DNA of 64,000 nucleotides from Armigeres subalbatus (lineage: Eukaryota > Arthropoda > Insecta > Diptera > Culicidae). Shown here one piece after another: positions 63,826 through 64,000 of this stretch (position 1 is its first letter; each line of letters opens with the position of its first letter). The DNA lies in assembly GCF_024139115.2 (NCBI RefSeq), contig NC_085139.1, positions 104,695,935 to 104,759,934 on the forward strand, given 5' to 3'. Both the position numbers and the translations under genes were made by a program. The notes under the pieces were generated by a model. The model saw only the letters and a list, made by a program, of their open reading frames with translations, had not been told where the DNA came from and did not search any database.

Positions 63826-64000
63826 TATTGGAGGCTTCCGAGCCTCTTGAAAAAAAGTTGCCAAGCCTATTATTGGGAGGCTTTCTAGTTTCTCGAATTG
63901 AGGCTTCCAAGCCTATTACAGGAAGGCTTCGGAGCCTTTTGAAAGGCGGCTTTTGCTTCCAAGCCTCTTGAAAGAAGAATTTCGAGCTTCTGCAAGTGAA
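63826..64000. repeat. Hairpin satellite, locus 3, degenerate
   Basis: GGAGGCTTCCGAGCCTCTTG and further worn units (GAGGCTTCCAAGCC, GGCTTCCAAGCCTCTTGAAAG) continue to the window end. This is the same family as arrays 1 and 2. Confidence 0.82.

Overview
The window looks like a stretch of Aedes-type mosquito nuclear genome. Spliced insect genes with GT/AG introns sit far apart, and nearly everything between and inside them is transposable elements and satellite DNA. The repeat classes fit this reading: Jockey-clade LINEs with CCHC-knuckle ORF1, Penelope-like elements with inverted ends, tRNA-headed SINEs, hAT and TTAA fold-back MITEs, and small LTR elements. The species is inferred, not proven.

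Two host genes are supported, both on the + strand. At 692-2738 lie the last three exons (638 codons) of a potassium-dependent Na+/Ca2+ exchanger (SLC24/NCKX family). At 33582-57415 lies a complete five-exon sideroflexin (320 codons), a mitochondrial inner-membrane serine transporter. Its 0.96 kb of coding sequence is spread over 24 kb because intron 1 (15.7 kb) and intron 3 (7.0 kb) are packed with repeats. The two genes show no functional link.

Layout: 2.7-13 kb is the exchanger 3' region, then a TTAA palindrome, a minisatellite, a 23-bp hairpin satellite, a broken Penelope-like element and a hAT-type palindrome. At 13.0-16.4 kb is an intact-looking but gag/pol-less LTR retrotransposon (197-bp LTRs, 5-bp target duplication, tRNA-Arg-type primer site, polypurine tract) inserted in an old LINE. 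At 17.3-25.9 kb one minus-strand LINE is split by three insertions: a small unknown element, a hAT-like transposon with about 520-bp inverted ends and a decayed divergent transposase, and a near full-length Jockey-clade LINE with a 13-bp target duplication. At 28.6-32.1 kb are two more inverted-repeat elements.

Sideroflexin intron 1 holds a SINE and a second nest (38.5-47.2 kb): a minus-strand Jockey-clade LINE split by a 3.9-kb inverted-repeat element and by a 1.2-kb element whose core is about 1 kb of homopurine DNA. Intron 3 holds a SINE inside a Penelope hairpin inside a 7-bp satellite, then 2.2 kb of the 23-bp-type satellite. Downstream, at 59.3-60.7 kb, is a 24-bp satellite bracketed by inverted short repeats. 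At 61.4-63.7 kb a LINE is split by a hAT MITE and by a copia-type TRIM with a half-tRNA(iMet) primer site.

The most novel-looking items are the gag/pol-less LTR element, the long-TIR hAT-like transposon, and two satellites bracketed by inverted repeats. Several very long repeat-derived reading frames are by-products of satellite periodicity and are not called as genes. Family names come from recall of motifs, without any database search.
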